From Spongiibacter tropicus DSM 19543 (lineage in GTDB: Bacteria > Pseudomonadota > Gammaproteobacteria > Pseudomonadales > Spongiibacteraceae): a stretch of DNA of 64,000 bases. The stretch spans positions 2,419,319 through 2,483,318 of the forward strand of contig NZ_ATUS01000001.1 in the NCBI RefSeq assembly GCF_000420325.1, in the 5' to 3' direction. A program made the translations under genes and the position numbers. Numbering within the stretch: position 1 is the first letter of the stretch; the number at the start of each line of letters is the position of its first letter. Below are positions 53,670 through 63,986 of the stretch, piece after piece. The notes beneath the pieces were generated by a model. That model had not been told where the DNA came from. It saw only the letters and a list, made by a program, of their open reading frames with translations, and made no database searches.

Positions 53670-55040
53670 TCAGCGGTTTTGGCGCAGGCGCTTAAAATAG
53701 TCTCTGGCTGCCGCGTTGACCCGTGGCGCGAGCGCAAGCGTAGAGATCATGGTTGGAAAGGCCATGACGGCATATACGCCGATTAAAAAAGCATTGATTA
53801 CGTTCAGCGACGCCAGGCTGCCAACCACGATAAGGCTGATATAAAAGATCGTGTAGTAGCGCTGCTTGTCACTGCCGAATAGAAAATCTGCACATTTGGC
53901 GCCGTAGAACCAGAAAGATACCATCGTACTGAAACTCAGTAATGCCACCATTATAAGGAGCAGCCCTTGACCGGTACTTGGGAAGAGCGTCGCCATCGCG
54001 GCAGCGGTCATATTGACCCCGGTAATGCCCTCTGCCTGCTGCCATACCCCGGTCAATAGAATCAGCAGTGCCGTGCAGGTGCAGACCAGTAAGGTGTCAA
54101 TGAGCGGGCCAACCATCGCAACGAGCCCCTCCCGAACAGGTTCATGGGTTTTCGCTTCGCCATGTGCCATCGATTCTGTGCCGATGCCCGCCTCGTTGGA
54201 GAAGGCGCCGCGCCTGACGCCGATCATGATCATGCTTCCGAGTGTGCCTCCGGCGATGGCGTTGCCGGAAAACGCATCGGATAAAATAAGTGCGAATATT
54301 CCGGGCAGTCGGTCAGCGTGTTCAGCAATGGCGATAACCGTGACCCCCAAGTAGAGAGCGACCATGCTGGGGACAAGGCGAACGGTGAGTGCGCCTATGC
54401 GGGTTATTTTGCCCGCGACGACGAGTGCAACCAGCACAGCGAGCACGACGCTGCTGGTGAGCCGCAGGAATGTGGACTGTTGAACGCTGAGGGGATTGCC
54501 TGCGGTGATAGCTGTTTCCAGCAGGCTGAGTAGCTGGTTGGCTTGAAATAGCGGCAGTGTTCCCAACATGCCGGCTATCGCAAATATCACTGCCAGTGGT
54601 TGCCACTTTCTCCCGAGGCCCTCGCGGATAACGTACATGGGGCCGCCCCGCAGCAAGCCATTGTCGTCTCGGCCTCGGAACATCACGGCCAATGATGCAG
54701 TGTAGAATTTGGTTGAGACGCCGACAATTGCTGTTACCCACATCCAGAAAATGGCGCCGGGGCCACCGGTGCTGATAGCAATCGCAACGCCTGCGATATT
54801 GCCCAGGCCCAGTGTGCCGGATAAGGCGGTCGATAGCGCTTGCGCGTGGTTGATTTGGCCGGGTGCTTGAGGGTCGTCATACCTGCCGCGAAGAATCGCG
54901 ATGGCATGCGGTAAAAACCGGAAACATTGCAGCCGTGAGTAAAGGGTCAGAAACAGTCCGCCGCCCACCAGCAAGAGCAGCATCGGTGTTCCCCACATTG
55001 TGTTGGCAAATTGATTCGCCAGATTCTCAATGGCCGTCAT
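53670..55040 (-). CDS. Sodium:alanine/glycine symporter (AGCS family)
   Basis: A 456-residue inner-membrane transporter with about 11 hydrophobic segments. The AGCS signature is seen as [20 protein letters not shown] followed by [15 protein letters not shown], and [19 protein letters not shown] later. It imports alanine or glycine with Na+. It lies between hemJ and hemL on the same strand; since glycine is not the precursor of the C5 haem route used here, the haem context is probably only positional. AAGG precedes the ATG. Confidence 0.9.
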   Translation of the reverse strand: MTAIENLANQFANTMWGTPMLLLLVGGGLFLTLYSRLQCFRFLPHAIAILRGRYDDPQAPGQINHAQALSTALSGTLGLGNIAGVAIAISTGGPGAIFWMWVTAIVGVSTKFYTASLAVMFRGRDDNGLLRGGPMYVIREGLGRKWQPLAVIFAIAGMLGTLPLFQANQLLSLLETAITAGNPLSVQQSTFLRLTSSVVLAVLVALVVAGKITRIGALTVRLVPSMVALYLGVTVIAIAEHADRLPGIFALILSDAFSGNAIAGGTLGSMIMIGVRRGAFSNEAGIGTESMAHGEAKTHEPVREGLVAMVGPLIDTLLVCTCTALLILLTGVWQQAEGITGVNMTAAAMATLFPSTGQGLLLIMVALLSFSTMVSFWFYGAKCADFLFGSDKQRYYTIFYISLIVVGSLASLNVINAFLIGVYAVMAFPTMISTLALAPRVNAAARDYFKRLRQNR

Positions 55041-55122
55041 GGTAAATGCCTTTGACCGCAGAATGGGGAGCGTGATTAACGATAGGGCTTGCCTCTTTGT
55101 GGTTTTGGTCGAATGTAAGAGT

Positions 55123-55545
55123 TCAGAAAGGTTTGACGACTGCCAGGATAACGACGCCTACCAGAACGAGCACGGGAGCTTCGTTAAACCAGCGATAGAA
55201 GACGTGCCCCCGGGTGTTTGCGTCGTTGGCAAATTGCTTGACCATGCGAAGGCATATCACGTGGTACACAATCAGCGCTGCGATAAGGCTCATCTTGGCA
55301 TGGAACCAACCGGCGGATAGGTAATAGTCGGGATTCAATGTGAATAGCCAGCCGCCGAGCAGAACGGTGGCAATAGCGGAGGGCGTTGCGATACCTCTGG
55401 CGAGTTTACGCTCCATGATTTTGAAGCGTTCTCTGCTTGCGGTGTCTTCAGACATCGCGTGATAGACGAACAGTCGAGGAAGATAGAACAGGGCGGCGAA
55501 CCAGCAAACGACGGCAATGATGTGAAAAGCCTTGAGCCAGAGCAT
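55123..55545 (-). CDS. hemJ: Protoporphyrinogen IX oxidase HemJ
   Basis: A 140-residue membrane protein with four hydrophobic segments and the HemJ/UPF0093 signature: FHIIAVVCWFAALFYLPRLF with the conserved His in TM1, and a second conserved pattern in SAGWFHAKMSLIAALI. It oxidises protoporphyrinogen in bacteria without HemG or HemY. The nearby hemL and hemB support the call. It is divergent from the chloride-channel gene. The 82-base gap to the AGCS gene shows nothing clear. Confidence 0.9.
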   Translation of the reverse strand: MLWLKAFHIIAVVCWFAALFYLPRLFVYHAMSEDTASRERFKIMERKLARGIATPSAIATVLLGGWLFTLNPDYYLSAGWFHAKMSLIAALIVYHVICLRMVKQFANDANTRGHVFYRWFNEAPVLVLVGVVILAVVKPF

Positions 55546-55575
55546 GGGTGAGGTACTTCCGTTAAGCCAGGTGTA

Positions 55576-55605
55576 TTGGGTAGACGCGAGGGTTTAGCAT
55601 ACAAT
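55576..55605 (+). promoter_or_regulatory. Sigma-70 promoter of the ClC gene
   Basis: TTGGGT-N18-TACAAT lies about 90 bases before the ATG at 55694. The start would be near 55612. It is a reasonable but unproven promoter. Confidence 0.45.
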
Positions 55606-55693
55606 AGTTGGCATCTAACTGGGATGGCCCAGTACATCATGTACGTCGGGCCACCGTCTTCAGACTCCTCGATTCTTCTCGGGCTTTGCCGTT

Positions 55694-57094
55694 ATGAAAT
55701 ACCGCCACACTGGATCAATGCGCCGCCGCTTGCGCCTGTGGTGGCTGTTGAATCGCCGACATACCCGCCGCCAATTAGGGACCCTGGAGGATTGGAAAAC
55801 CCGAGCGGTATTTTGGTTGGGTGCGCTGACTGTCGGTCTGGTTATTCAGGGTTTTGCCTGGCTGTCGGAAGAGAGTTTCAGTCTATTTGAACACGCACAT
55901 CAGCAATATCCCTATGCCTTTTTGGTGATCACCCCGCTCGGCATGATGGCCATTGTCTGGTTGATGAACCGCATGGGCAAGGCATCTAGGGGCAGCGGTA
56001 TTCCGCAGGTGCTGTTGGTCCACAAGCAGAGTTATCACTGGTTGCGCGGTCCATTTTTGTCTTTGCCGGTAGCCACATTGAAGGTGCTGCTTACTTGCGC
56101 AGCGCTGCTTGTTGGCGCGACGGTGGGGCGGGAGGGGCCGAGTGTTCATGTCGGAGCGGCGTTGATGTACCGCTTTGGGTGCTGGGCGCGACTCAAGCAA
56201 AAGCAAATTGAAAGCAGCTTGATTGTTGCGGGAGGGGCGGCGGGGGTGTCGGCAGCTTTTAATGCGCCGTTGGCCGGGATCGTCTTTGCCATTGAAGAGC
56301 TGCAACAGTCCATGGAGGCGCGGACCACCGGCACGCTGATTATGGCAATTATCCTGTCGGGGATCGTGGTGCTGATGTTTGCTGGCCACTACAGCTACTT
56401 TGGCGTACCCGATATTACGGCGCTGCCGCTTCAGGATTATCCGTTTATTATCGTGGTCAGTCTGATCTGCGGTTTGTTGGGTGGCTTGTTCAGTTTCTTC
56501 CTAGTGGAGGGCAGTCGGGCAGTCGGGCCGCTGGTGCTGAAGCAGCCTCTGGTCGTCGCCATGGTGATTGGCTTGTTGCTGGCGGTGATGGGGCTGCTCT
56601 CAGATGGCGCGACCATGGGCAGCGGTTATGTCGAGGCAAAAGCCCTGTTGGCTATGGAGGCAGAAGGCAGTTGGTGGACCGCATTCGGTCGCGTTATTGC
56701 CACCATGATCACGTATTTCAGTGGTATTCCCGGTGGTATTTTTTCGCCAAGCCTGGCGGCAGGCGCCGAGTTTGGGGCGTCGATGAGTTCGCTGTTTCCC
56801 TCTGTGCCGCCGGTATCTCTAATTCTGGTGGGGATGGCCAGTTATTTTGCCGGTGTGGTACAGAGGCCTATCACCGCATTTGTTATCGTGCTGGAGTTAA
56901 CCGGGAACAATCACGATATACTACCGGTACTGATGGTGAGTGCGTTGGCGGCGACAGTGGTTTCCAAATTGGTGATGCCCGAGCCGGTCTATCATGTGCT
57001 GGCGAAAGACCTGGTGCGAAGCTGGGAACATCTGTTGAAAGAGAAGCGCAATGACAGCGAGGACGCTGACTCATTGCCCACAAACAAGTCATAG
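55694..57094 (+). CDS. ClC-family chloride channel/antiporter
   Basis: A 466-residue inner-membrane protein of the ClC family. The anion-selectivity motifs are intact: GSGIP (100-104), GREGP (145-149, gating Glu147) and [12 protein letters not shown]. The inner proton-pathway glutamates are present (Glu201/Glu202 in [10 protein letters not shown]), which suggests H+/Cl- exchange rather than a passive channel. There is no C-terminal CBS pair. The first 40 residues are Arg-rich and an ATG at 55718 is an alternative start. It is followed after eight bases by argC. Confidence 0.92.
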   Translation: MKYRHTGSMRRRLRLWWLLNRRHTRRQLGTLEDWKTRAVFWLGALTVGLVIQGFAWLSEESFSLFEHAHQQYPYAFLVITPLGMMAIVWLMNRMGKASRGSGIPQVLLVHKQSYHWLRGPFLSLPVATLKVLLTCAALLVGATVGREGPSVHVGAALMYRFGCWARLKQKQIESSLIVAGGAAGVSAAFNAPLAGIVFAIEELQQSMEARTTGTLIMAIILSGIVVLMFAGHYSYFGVPDITALPLQDYPFIIVVSLICGLLGGLFSFFLVEGSRAVGPLVLKQPLVVAMVIGLLLAVMGLLSDGATMGSGYVEAKALLAMEAEGSWWTAFGRVIATMITYFSGIPGGIFSPSLAAGAEFGASMSSLFPSVPPVSLILVGMASYFAGVVQRPITAFVIVLELTGNNHDILPVLMVSALAATVVSKLVMPEPVYHVLAKDLVRSWEHLLKEKRNDSEDADSLPTNKS

Positions 57095-57102
57095 GAGGTC
57101 GC

Positions 57103-58143
57103 GTGGTAAAGGTAGGAATTGTAGGCGGAACAGGCTACACAGGCGCTGAGTTGCTTCGCTTGATCGCAGGGCACCCCGATGCGGAAGTGGCGATGATCAC
57201 CTCCCGTGCCGAGGATGGTGTCGCGGTCGATGAACTGTTTCCCAGCCTGCGTGGTGTGTGCGACCTGCGTTTTTCCGTGCCTGATGTGACGGCTCTCTCC
57301 AGTTGTGATGTGGTGTTCTTCGCCACGCCCCACAATGTTGCTATGAAGCTGGTGCCCGAGTTGCTGGCGGCCGGCACGCGGGTGATAGACCTGTCTGCCG
57401 ATTTTCGAATTCGCGACGCGGCGCTGTGGTCCAAGTGGTACAACGAAGAGCATCTTTGCCCGGAATTGCTGGACGAAGCCGTTTACGGACTGCCAGAAAC
57501 CAATGCCGAGGCGATCAAATCGGCGCGCCTTATCGCCTGCCCTGGCTGCTATCCGACAGCGGTAGAGCTGGGTTTTCTTCCGCTGCTGGAGCAGAAGCTG
57601 GTGGACAGTCAGCGGCTGATCGCGAGTGCCGCGTCCGGTGTGAGTGGGGCGGGCCGTCAGGCCAAGGTCGATAACCTCTTCGCTGAAATGGATGGCAGCT
57701 TTAAAGCCTACAGTGTTTCCGGTCATCGCCATTTACCCGAGATTGAGCAGGAGCTGTCGATTGCGGCGAATGAGGCGGTAAACCTGACATTTACTCCCCA
57801 CCTGCTGCCGCAGGTCCGCGGTATCCACGCGACGTTGTTCTCCGAACAGCTCGACCCGAATGTCGGTCTGGATGAATTGCAATTCCTGTTTGAAAAACGC
57901 TACGCCGACGCGCCTTTTGTCGATGTCATGCCGCTGGGAAGCCTGCCACAAACGCGCACGGTGCGCGGCGGTAACACCTGTCGTATTGCACTGCACCGCC
58001 CGCAGAACCGCAACACAGTCGTGGTGCTGTCGGTGATTGATAACCTGGTGAAAGGTGCTTCCGGTCAGGCTATTCAGTGCATGAATTTGATGTTCGGTCT
58101 GCCGGAGACAGCGGGGCTGGGCAGTATTTCGCTCCTGCCCTGA
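57103..58143 (+). CDS. argC: N-acetyl-gamma-glutamyl-phosphate reductase
   Basis: Third step of arginine synthesis, NADPH-dependent. The 346-residue protein has [17 protein letters not shown] (Rossmann) and the catalytic cysteine in [28 protein letters not shown] carries the conserved His. The GTG start has AGGAGG six bases upstream. It is probably in the same transcript as the ClC gene. The erpA gene follows after 89 bases, as in Pseudomonas. Confidence 0.97.
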   Translation: MVKVGIVGGTGYTGAELLRLIAGHPDAEVAMITSRAEDGVAVDELFPSLRGVCDLRFSVPDVTALSSCDVVFFATPHNVAMKLVPELLAAGTRVIDLSADFRIRDAALWSKWYNEEHLCPELLDEAVYGLPETNAEAIKSARLIACPGCYPTAVELGFLPLLEQKLVDSQRLIASAASGVSGAGRQAKVDNLFAEMDGSFKAYSVSGHRHLPEIEQELSIAANEAVNLTFTPHLLPQVRGIHATLFSEQLDPNVGLDELQFLFEKRYADAPFVDVMPLGSLPQTRTVRGGNTCRIALHRPQNRNTVVVLSVIDNLVKGASGQAIQCMNLMFGLPETAGLGSISLLP

Positions 58144-58232
58144 GGTGAGGGCTGCCTGACAATTCTTGACTGTTTTACTAGGATAAGAGGATAATTGTCG
58201 GGCACGCATCGTGCGAAGGTAAGAGGTGAAAC

Positions 58233-58586
58233 ATGTCAGCAGTTGAAGAATTTACGCCGTCGGTACTGCAGTTAACCGACAGGGCCGTGGCCAAAGTCCG
58301 GCACCTGATGGAAGACGAAGCCAATGACGAGCTGAAGCTTCGCGTGTTTGTCACCGGTGGTGGCTGCTCCGGCTTTCAGTATGGCTTCACCTTTGACGAG
58401 TTGGCTGATGAAGACGATACGCTGGTAGAAAAAGACGGTGTCGTTGTGCTGGTTGACCCGCTCAGCTATCAGTATATTGAGGGCGCCCAGCTCGACTATA
58501 CCGAGGGGCTGGAAGGTTCGCGCTTTGTTGTCAGCAATCCCAATGCGACAACCACCTGTGGCTGCGGTTCGTCTTTCGCTGTGTAA
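58233..58586 (+). CDS. erpA: Iron-sulfur cluster insertion protein ErpA
   Basis: An A-type carrier that delivers Fe-S clusters to apo-proteins such as IspG/IspH. The 117-residue protein has the three conserved cysteines at Cys45 ([10 protein letters not shown]), Cys109 and Cys111 ([10 protein letters not shown]). AAGAGGTG precedes the ATG. It lies between argC and an OmpW-like gene. The gap to the next gene (58587-58724) has no terminator. Confidence 0.97.
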   Translation: MSAVEEFTPSVLQLTDRAVAKVRHLMEDEANDELKLRVFVTGGGCSGFQYGFTFDELADEDDTLVEKDGVVVLVDPLSYQYIEGAQLDYTEGLEGSRFVVSNPNATTTCGCGSSFAV

Positions 58587-58724
58587 ACGTCAAAAAATTG
58601 CGCTGGATCAGTATTTTCTCTATTGGTTCGGCGCGTGCTGCGATTTCCTGACTTAAATCAATCTCCCTGCACTTCCCGTCCGCTGTAATGGTTTCCACAC
58701 AATTTCATGCGTGGAGACGTCAAA

Positions 58725-59447
58725 ATGAAAAAACTCAGTGTAGCGATGTCACTAGCGGCAGCCGTTGCTGCCCCCTCGGTATTCGCAGATAGCTTGGGTT
58801 ATAAGCCTGGACAATGGGTGGTGCGTGCTGGTGCGACACAGGTCGAGCCGCGCGAAGACAGTGATGATATTAAGCTGAATGGCAGTGTGCTGATGCTGGG
58901 GGGCGGTTTGTTGACGCCAGGGCAAAGTTCGTCCGTTGGTATTAATAGCGATACTCAGCTCGGCTTAACGGTTGAGTATATGCTTACTGAAAACTGGGGT
59001 GTGGAACTGTTGGCTGCTAAGCCCTTCGAGCATACCGCATCGGGCAAAGGTTACATCCAAGGCTTGGATGTTGCCGACTTCAAACACCTTCCTCCCACGC
59101 TGAGCGCGGTCTATCACTTCTCGTCATTGGGCGCTCTTCAGCCATATGTTGGCGCGGGGATTAACTACACCTTCATTTACGATGAAGAGTTGACCCCCGA
59201 GGCGGAAGCGACATTTGCCAGCCTTGGGCTGAATAACGGCAAAATGAAACTGGATGACTCGATTGGTGTTGCCCTTCAGGCGGGGGTGGACTACCACGTG
59301 GATGAGCACTGGTTAGTCAATGCATCCGTACGTTGGATCGATATCGATACCGAAGCCAAAATTCAGTTCTCTAGTGGCGATAAGCTGACTACGGATATTG
59401 AGGTAGATCCCATGGTGTACACCCTGAGCGTAGGCTATAAATTCTAA
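58725..59447 (+). CDS. OmpW-family outer-membrane protein
   Basis: A 240-residue eight-stranded barrel. The signal peptide is about 1-21 (cleavage after VFA), and GYKPGQWVVRAGATQVEPRE is the OmpW start. LGLTVEYMLTENWGVELLAA and LPPTLSAVYHF, then PYVGAGINYTFIYDE, are diagnostic. It ends in SVGYKF with a terminal Phe. OmpW proteins are thought to carry small hydrophobic molecules across the outer membrane. GGAG lies nine bases before the ATG at 58725. It is convergent with anmK, 14 bases apart. Confidence 0.92.
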   Translation: MKKLSVAMSLAAAVAAPSVFADSLGYKPGQWVVRAGATQVEPREDSDDIKLNGSVLMLGGGLLTPGQSSSVGINSDTQLGLTVEYMLTENWGVELLAAKPFEHTASGKGYIQGLDVADFKHLPPTLSAVYHFSSLGALQPYVGAGINYTFIYDEELTPEAEATFASLGLNNGKMKLDDSIGVALQAGVDYHVDEHWLVNASVRWIDIDTEAKIQFSSGDKLTTDIEVDPMVYTLSVGYKF

Positions 59448-59461
59448 GCTATACAAAGTGC

Positions 59462-60580
59462 TTAGGCGGGGTAGATTGCCCCCAATAGACGGGCGCCCCT
59501 GGCGCCCGTTACGCAGGGGACATTTCCGTGAATGCCATTCAGCGTTGCGTGGGCGAGCCATGCGAAGGCAGCGGCCTCAACCCAATTGGGATGTATGTCC
59601 AGCGTTGAGGTGTCTTCAACTCGGCTTCCCGGCATAAGTTCGGCGATTCGCTGTCTCAATGCCGTATTGTGGGCGCCGCCACCGCATAGATACAGTTCAG
59701 GCTCGGATAAATGCTCTTTACTGATGGCATCAACGAGAGTTACTGCTGTCAGTTCAAGCAGTGTGGCTTGAACATCTTCTTGGGGTATTTCCTCCAGCGC
59801 TGACAATTGCGCTTGGATCATTGCGAGGTTGTAGTCTTCTCTGCCCGTGCTTTTCGGTCCTGCTAGCTGGTAATAGGGGTTGTCGAGAAGGCCTTTCAGC
59901 AAGGCGTTGTTAACACGTCCTGTTGAGGCCCATTCGCCATCGCGATCGTAGTGCCGGTTTTTACAGTGTTGTATCCAGCTGTCCAGCAGAACATTGCCGG
60001 GGCCAGTGTCAAAGCCGCTGACGTCACCGCTTTTACGCAGTACGCTGATATTAGCCATGCCGCCAATGTTAGCGATCACTCGGTCACGCAATGCGTCGCC
60101 AAACGCCGCCTTGTGGAAAGCCGGGACCAGGGGGGCACCTTGGCCGCCGGCCGAGATATCGCGACGCCTGAAATCGGCAACGACATTGATACCGGTCATT
60201 TCCGCGAGGGTATTCGGGTCGCCAATCTGAAGTGTGAAGGTGTCGTCGAGTGCTTGCTTTGCGTTGCCTGGTCTGTGGCGAATCGTCTGGCCATGGCTGC
60301 CAATGGCGGCAATCGCAGAGGTCTCGATAGACTGCTCGTTAAGGAACTGGATAACCGCTTTGGCAAGTGTCTGGCCGAGTTGACGGTCAGCTCGCCCCAT
60401 CCTTTCTATTTCGTCGTTGCCGGGCTGGCACAGCGCTAACAGATTGCTGCGCAATACTGGAGGAAAGGGGTAATCCTGTGCTGCCAGCAGTGTAATCTCG
60501 GGAGTGGTTTCTATCAGTGCGACATCAATAGCGTCGAGGCTGGTGCCGCACATCAGGCCAATATACTGAGAGGAGGGCAC
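59462..60580 (-). CDS. anmK: Anhydro-N-acetylmuramic acid kinase
   Basis: It hydrolyses and phosphorylates 1,6-anhydro-MurNAc from cell-wall turnover. The 372-residue ASKHA-type kinase begins YIGLMCGTSLDAIDVALIE with the phosphate-binding loop, followed by GSHGQTIRHRP, SGFDTGPGNVLLD and LCGGGAHN. The GTG at 60580 shares its first base with the TAG of the M23 peptidase gene, so the two are translationally coupled, as suits cell-wall hydrolysis and salvage. Confidence 0.95.
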   Translation of the reverse strand: MPSSQYIGLMCGTSLDAIDVALIETTPEITLLAAQDYPFPPVLRSNLLALCQPGNDEIERMGRADRQLGQTLAKAVIQFLNEQSIETSAIAAIGSHGQTIRHRPGNAKQALDDTFTLQIGDPNTLAEMTGINVVADFRRRDISAGGQGAPLVPAFHKAAFGDALRDRVIANIGGMANISVLRKSGDVSGFDTGPGNVLLDSWIQHCKNRHYDRDGEWASTGRVNNALLKGLLDNPYYQLAGPKSTGREDYNLAMIQAQLSALEEIPQEDVQATLLELTAVTLVDAISKEHLSEPELYLCGGGAHNTALRQRIAELMPGSRVEDTSTLDIHPNWVEAAAFAWLAHATLNGIHGNVPCVTGARGARLLGAIYPA

Positions 60581-61917
60581 TAGCCTTCGCTGCCGTAGTT
60601 ACGTTGTGCTGCGTAGGTGCGCAGTTGTAATTGCAGGCCGCTGATCTGGCTCAAGAAGTCTGGCATCGCTGCCTGGCTCACCTTGGTGGGCGGCGGGAGC
60701 TTGTCGACAATCGTTGCCGGGTTCCTGTGAACGCCGTTCATCAGAAACTCGTAATGCAAGTGTGGTCCCGTTGCGTAGCCGGTTGAGCCGACCCAGCCAA
60801 TCGTTTCCCGCTGGCGAACACGCTCGCCTTTGGACACCGCGCGTTTGTGCAGGTGGAGGTACTTGGTTACGTAAGCTTCGCCATGCTTGATAAACACGTA
60901 GTTGCCGTTGGCCTTTGAATAGCCGGCTTCCTGTACGCGGCCGTCACCGGCGGCATAGACCGGTGTCCCGCGGGAGGCTGCGTAATCAATGCCTCGATGT
61001 GGGCGGACAGTTTTGAAAACCGGGTGCAGACGTTTTGGGTCAAAGCGTGAGCTGATACGGGTGAAATCCAGTGGTGCTCTCAGGAACGCCTTGCGCATGC
61101 TTTCTCCACGTTCGGAGAAGTAATCCACATCGCCTTCTTTATTGATGTAGCGATAGGCCTCAAACGAATCGCCCTGGTTAAAGTACTGTGCCGCAAGTAT
61201 CTGGCCGCTGCCGAGGTGCTCGCCATTAAGGTAGAGCTCTTCGTAGATCACGATAAAATAATCGTTCTTGCGCACATCGTAGACGAAGTCCAGTACCCCG
61301 CCGAAGATGTTGGCCAGCTCCATAATGATGCTCTGGTTAACCCCGGCATCTTGCGCCGCTTTGTACAGTGAGCTGGTGATGGTAGCGCTGGCGACGCGCT
61401 GGCGCACTTCCGGAGTCTCGCTGACTTCGGTAGTCGTAAAGCCCGTCACGCCGCGTTCATAAACCAAGCTGTTCAGCTTGTCGATCTGCAGGCTCATGGC
61501 GCTGAGCTTGCCGTTGTCGTCAACCTGGAAGCCCAGCTTTTGGCCGGGGCGTATGGTGTTAAGCGCCTTGGTTTTTTTCGCGGTGCTGATCAGCTCATGC
61601 AGGTCCTGAGGTGTCAGCTTGGCCCGGCTGAAAATGCTGGATAGTGAATCGCCGGGGCGAACTTCCATTTCCAACCATTCCTGTTCAGGCTCTGTGAAAG
61701 CGTAGGTCTCTTCTGCTGGGGACTCGATAGCCGCGCGCGGTGTCAGGTCCAGATTGAGCGGGATGGCAGTGCGCTTGGCTTCGGCATTTTCCCCGGGAAG
61801 CATTAGCAATGAAACGCCCAGCGCAATCAGTGTTGAAGCGGCAATAGCGAGATGTCGACGCGGAAAGCGGACGCTGTCCTTCGGCTCGGCATGACGTTTT
61901 AGACTGCGGTTGAACAT
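60580..61917 (-). CDS. M23 peptidase (LytM-type murein endopeptidase, OapA/LysM-like domain)
   Basis: A 445-residue envelope peptidase. Residues about 22-42 form an N-terminal membrane anchor (HLAIAASTLIALGVSLLML). A LysM-like/OapA region follows (about 80-170: RPGDSLSSIFSRAKLTPQDL), then the LytM core with zinc ligands in RPHRGIDYAASRGT and TGPHLHYEF, and YLHLHKRA. It resembles E. coli MepM and its Pseudomonas counterpart next to tyrS. The ATG at 61917 is chosen; the 19-codon upstream reading lies in the promoter region. Confidence 0.93.
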   Translation of the reverse strand: MFNRSLKRHAEPKDSVRFPRRHLAIAASTLIALGVSLLMLPGENAEAKRTAIPLNLDLTPRAAIESPAEETYAFTEPEQEWLEMEVRPGDSLSSIFSRAKLTPQDLHELISTAKKTKALNTIRPGQKLGFQVDDNGKLSAMSLQIDKLNSLVYERGVTGFTTTEVSETPEVRQRVASATITSSLYKAAQDAGVNQSIIMELANIFGGVLDFVYDVRKNDYFIVIYEELYLNGEHLGSGQILAAQYFNQGDSFEAYRYINKEGDVDYFSERGESMRKAFLRAPLDFTRISSRFDPKRLHPVFKTVRPHRGIDYAASRGTPVYAAGDGRVQEAGYSKANGNYVFIKHGEAYVTKYLHLHKRAVSKGERVRQRETIGWVGSTGYATGPHLHYEFLMNGVHRNPATIVDKLPPPTKVSQAAMPDFLSQISGLQLQLRTYAAQRNYGSEG

Positions 61918-62166
61918 CTTGAATCCGGTTAATGTGACGCTGGCGAAATTTTGTGCATTATAACAAAGGCGCAAAGTGGCAAAAGTCGTATTTGCCGAAA
62001 CTTCATGTAGATTCTAGCTTTTAGCGCCCGGTCTGTCAGCCGCGCCGCGTTTCCTTTTGATGGGGCTTGTTGTATCTTGCTCAGCCCTTGGCGGTCCCTG
62101 CCATGCGCGCCGAGCTGAATGTCGGTCGGCGATCTAAAGACAACTGTATATATAGAAGGTTCTGAA

Positions 62167-63471
62167 ATGACGAGGCTCAATACCGGGTTACTGGCCGAAC
62201 TGGAGGCGCGCGGACTCGTTGCGCAAATGACGGGCGAAAACAGCCTGTCAGACTACCTCTCCGAGGCGCCGCGTACTCTGTATTGTGGATTCGATCCCAC
62301 CGCAGACAGTTTGCACATCGGTCATTTGGTGCCGTTGCTGGCCCTCAAGCGTTTTCAGGAAGCGGGCCACAAGCCGATTGCCTTGGTGGGCGGCGCGACA
62401 GGATTGATTGGTGATCCCAGCTTCAAAGCGCAGGAGCGTCAGTTGAATACGCCTGATGTAGTTGCAGGCTGGGTGGAGCGTCTCAAGTCGCAAATCTCCC
62501 GTTTCGTCGATTTTGAATCGGGTGATAACGCCGCCGAGATGGCCAATAATCTGGATTGGTTTGGCCCGATGACTGCGCTGGAGTTTCTGCGCGACGTGGG
62601 TAAGCACTTCTCCGTGAATAGTATGATCGCCAAGGAATCGGTGAAACAGCGGATTGATCGCGAAGGCTCCGGGATTTCATTTACAGAGTTCAGCTACTCC
62701 CTGCTTCAGGCGCTGGATTTCGCGGAGTTGAATAAACGTCACGGCTGTACCCTGCAACTGGGTGGTTCTGACCAGTGGGGCAATATTACGGCGGGTATCG
62801 ATTTGGCCCGCCGTATGAACGGATCGGCAGTGCACGGTCTCACCATGCCATTGGTGACCAAGGCGGATGGCACGAAGTTCGGCAAAACGGAATCAGGAAC
62901 CATTTGGCTGGATGCGGCCAAAACCTCCCCTTATGCCTTTTATCAGTTCTGGTTGGGCACGGCAGACGCCGATGTTTACAAATTCCTGCGTTACTTCACC
63001 TTCCTTGGCCTCGATCGTATTGCTGAGATAGAAGCGGAAGATGAGGCGGCGCAGGGGCGGCCGCAGGCGCAGCAGGTGCTGGCTGAAGAAATGACAGCGT
63101 TGATTCATGGTGACGACGGTTTGGCGGCTGCGAAGCGAATTACGGATGCGCTGTTCTCGGGGGAGTTGAATGAGCTGTCCGTCGATGATTTGGAGCAATT
63201 GCGTTTGGATGGCCTGCCATCGGCCGAGTTGGCGCGAGAAGAGTTGGCGGAGAAGCCGGTTACCCAGTTGCTTGCAGATGTGGGAATGGGTGCGGGCAAG
63301 CAGGTTAAAGATGCGTTGGGCCGAAACGCCGTATGGGTAAATGCACAGGCGGTGGGAATTGATCAGAATATGAGTGCGCCGGAGGTGTTCTCTAAAGCGT
63401 TTGCGATGGCTGGTAAGTACTATGTTGTCCGGCTGGGTAAGAAGAAGTATCAGCTTCTGGTGATTGTCTGA
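62167..63471 (+). CDS. tyrS: Tyrosyl-tRNA synthetase
   Basis: It charges tRNA-Tyr. The 434-residue class I enzyme has HIGH at 50-53 (SLHIGHLVP), the KMSKS-equivalent KFGKT, GSDQWGNITAGIDL, and a C-terminal S4 RNA-binding domain (VWVNAQAVGI … YYVVRLGKKKYQLL). The ATG at 62167 has GAAGG upstream; a 16-codon extension is rejected. It is divergent from the M23 peptidase gene across 249 bases without another gene and is followed by the rRNA promoter region, as in Pseudomonas. Confidence 0.97.
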   Translation: MTRLNTGLLAELEARGLVAQMTGENSLSDYLSEAPRTLYCGFDPTADSLHIGHLVPLLALKRFQEAGHKPIALVGGATGLIGDPSFKAQERQLNTPDVVAGWVERLKSQISRFVDFESGDNAAEMANNLDWFGPMTALEFLRDVGKHFSVNSMIAKESVKQRIDREGSGISFTEFSYSLLQALDFAELNKRHGCTLQLGGSDQWGNITAGIDLARRMNGSAVHGLTMPLVTKADGTKFGKTESGTIWLDAAKTSPYAFYQFWLGTADADVYKFLRYFTFLGLDRIAEIEAEDEAAQGRPQAQQVLAEEMTALIHGDDGLAAAKRITDALFSGELNELSVDDLEQLRLDGLPSAELAREELAEKPVTQLLADVGMGAGKQVKDALGRNAVWVNAQAVGIDQNMSAPEVFSKAFAMAGKYYVVRLGKKKYQLLVIV

Positions 63472-63551
63472 GCAGATTGCACGGTGTTTGATCAGTTTTT
63501 GTATGTTTTTCAGGCGTTTAAAGAAAATTTCAAAAAACTGTAAAAACACTG

Positions 63552-63579
63552 TTGACTCTCTTTGTCGGGTCTCTATAAT
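63552..63579 (+). promoter_or_regulatory. rRNA operon promoter P1
   Basis: TTGACT-N16-TATAAT with a GC-rich discriminator (GCGCCTCC), typical of stringently controlled rRNA promoters. An A-rich UP-element-like stretch lies just upstream (about 63520-63548). Confidence 0.9.
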
Positions 63580-63706
63580 GCGCCTCCTCGCTTGCAGAGA
63601 CAGGCCTTCAGCCACCGGTTGAAGCGCTAAATATCCCGCAAGCGAGACGGCTAAAGCCGTTGAGAAAGTCTTCAGAAAACAGCCTGAAAAAACTTTCGAA
63701 AACAGC

Positions 63707-63734
63707 TTGCCAAGCAGGACGAAGTGTTTATAAT
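63707..63734 (+). promoter_or_regulatory. rRNA operon promoter P2
   Basis: TTGCCA-N16-TATAAT, followed by ACGCGTCC, a sequence echoing that after P1. Downstream, GTTGTTTAAAAAG (about 63791) resembles boxA, and the GATCAAGTAATTCGTGTGGG stretch is the conserved rRNA leader element of this group. Confidence 0.85.
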
Positions 63735-63986
63735 ACGCGTCCTCGCTTCGGGGGAAATCTGAAGCGCTATCAAAGCCCTGGCGGCTTTGAGTTGTTTAAA
63801 AAGATGAGATCAAGTAATTCGTGTGGGTGCTTGTTGACGGATATTGCGACATAAATATTCAGAGACAAGTGACTCGACAATTCAAATTTTGAATGAATCG
63901 ATTAACACGTTTCTGAGCCGAGATTTTGAATGGTAAAGCAGGTTTTGCGTAACCATTCCATCATGCGCAAGCTGATGTAAAAGATT

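Noticed and set aside
63660..63854. Open frame of 64 codons before 16S rRNA
   Set aside because: It spans promoter P2 and the conserved rRNA leader, so it is not a gene.
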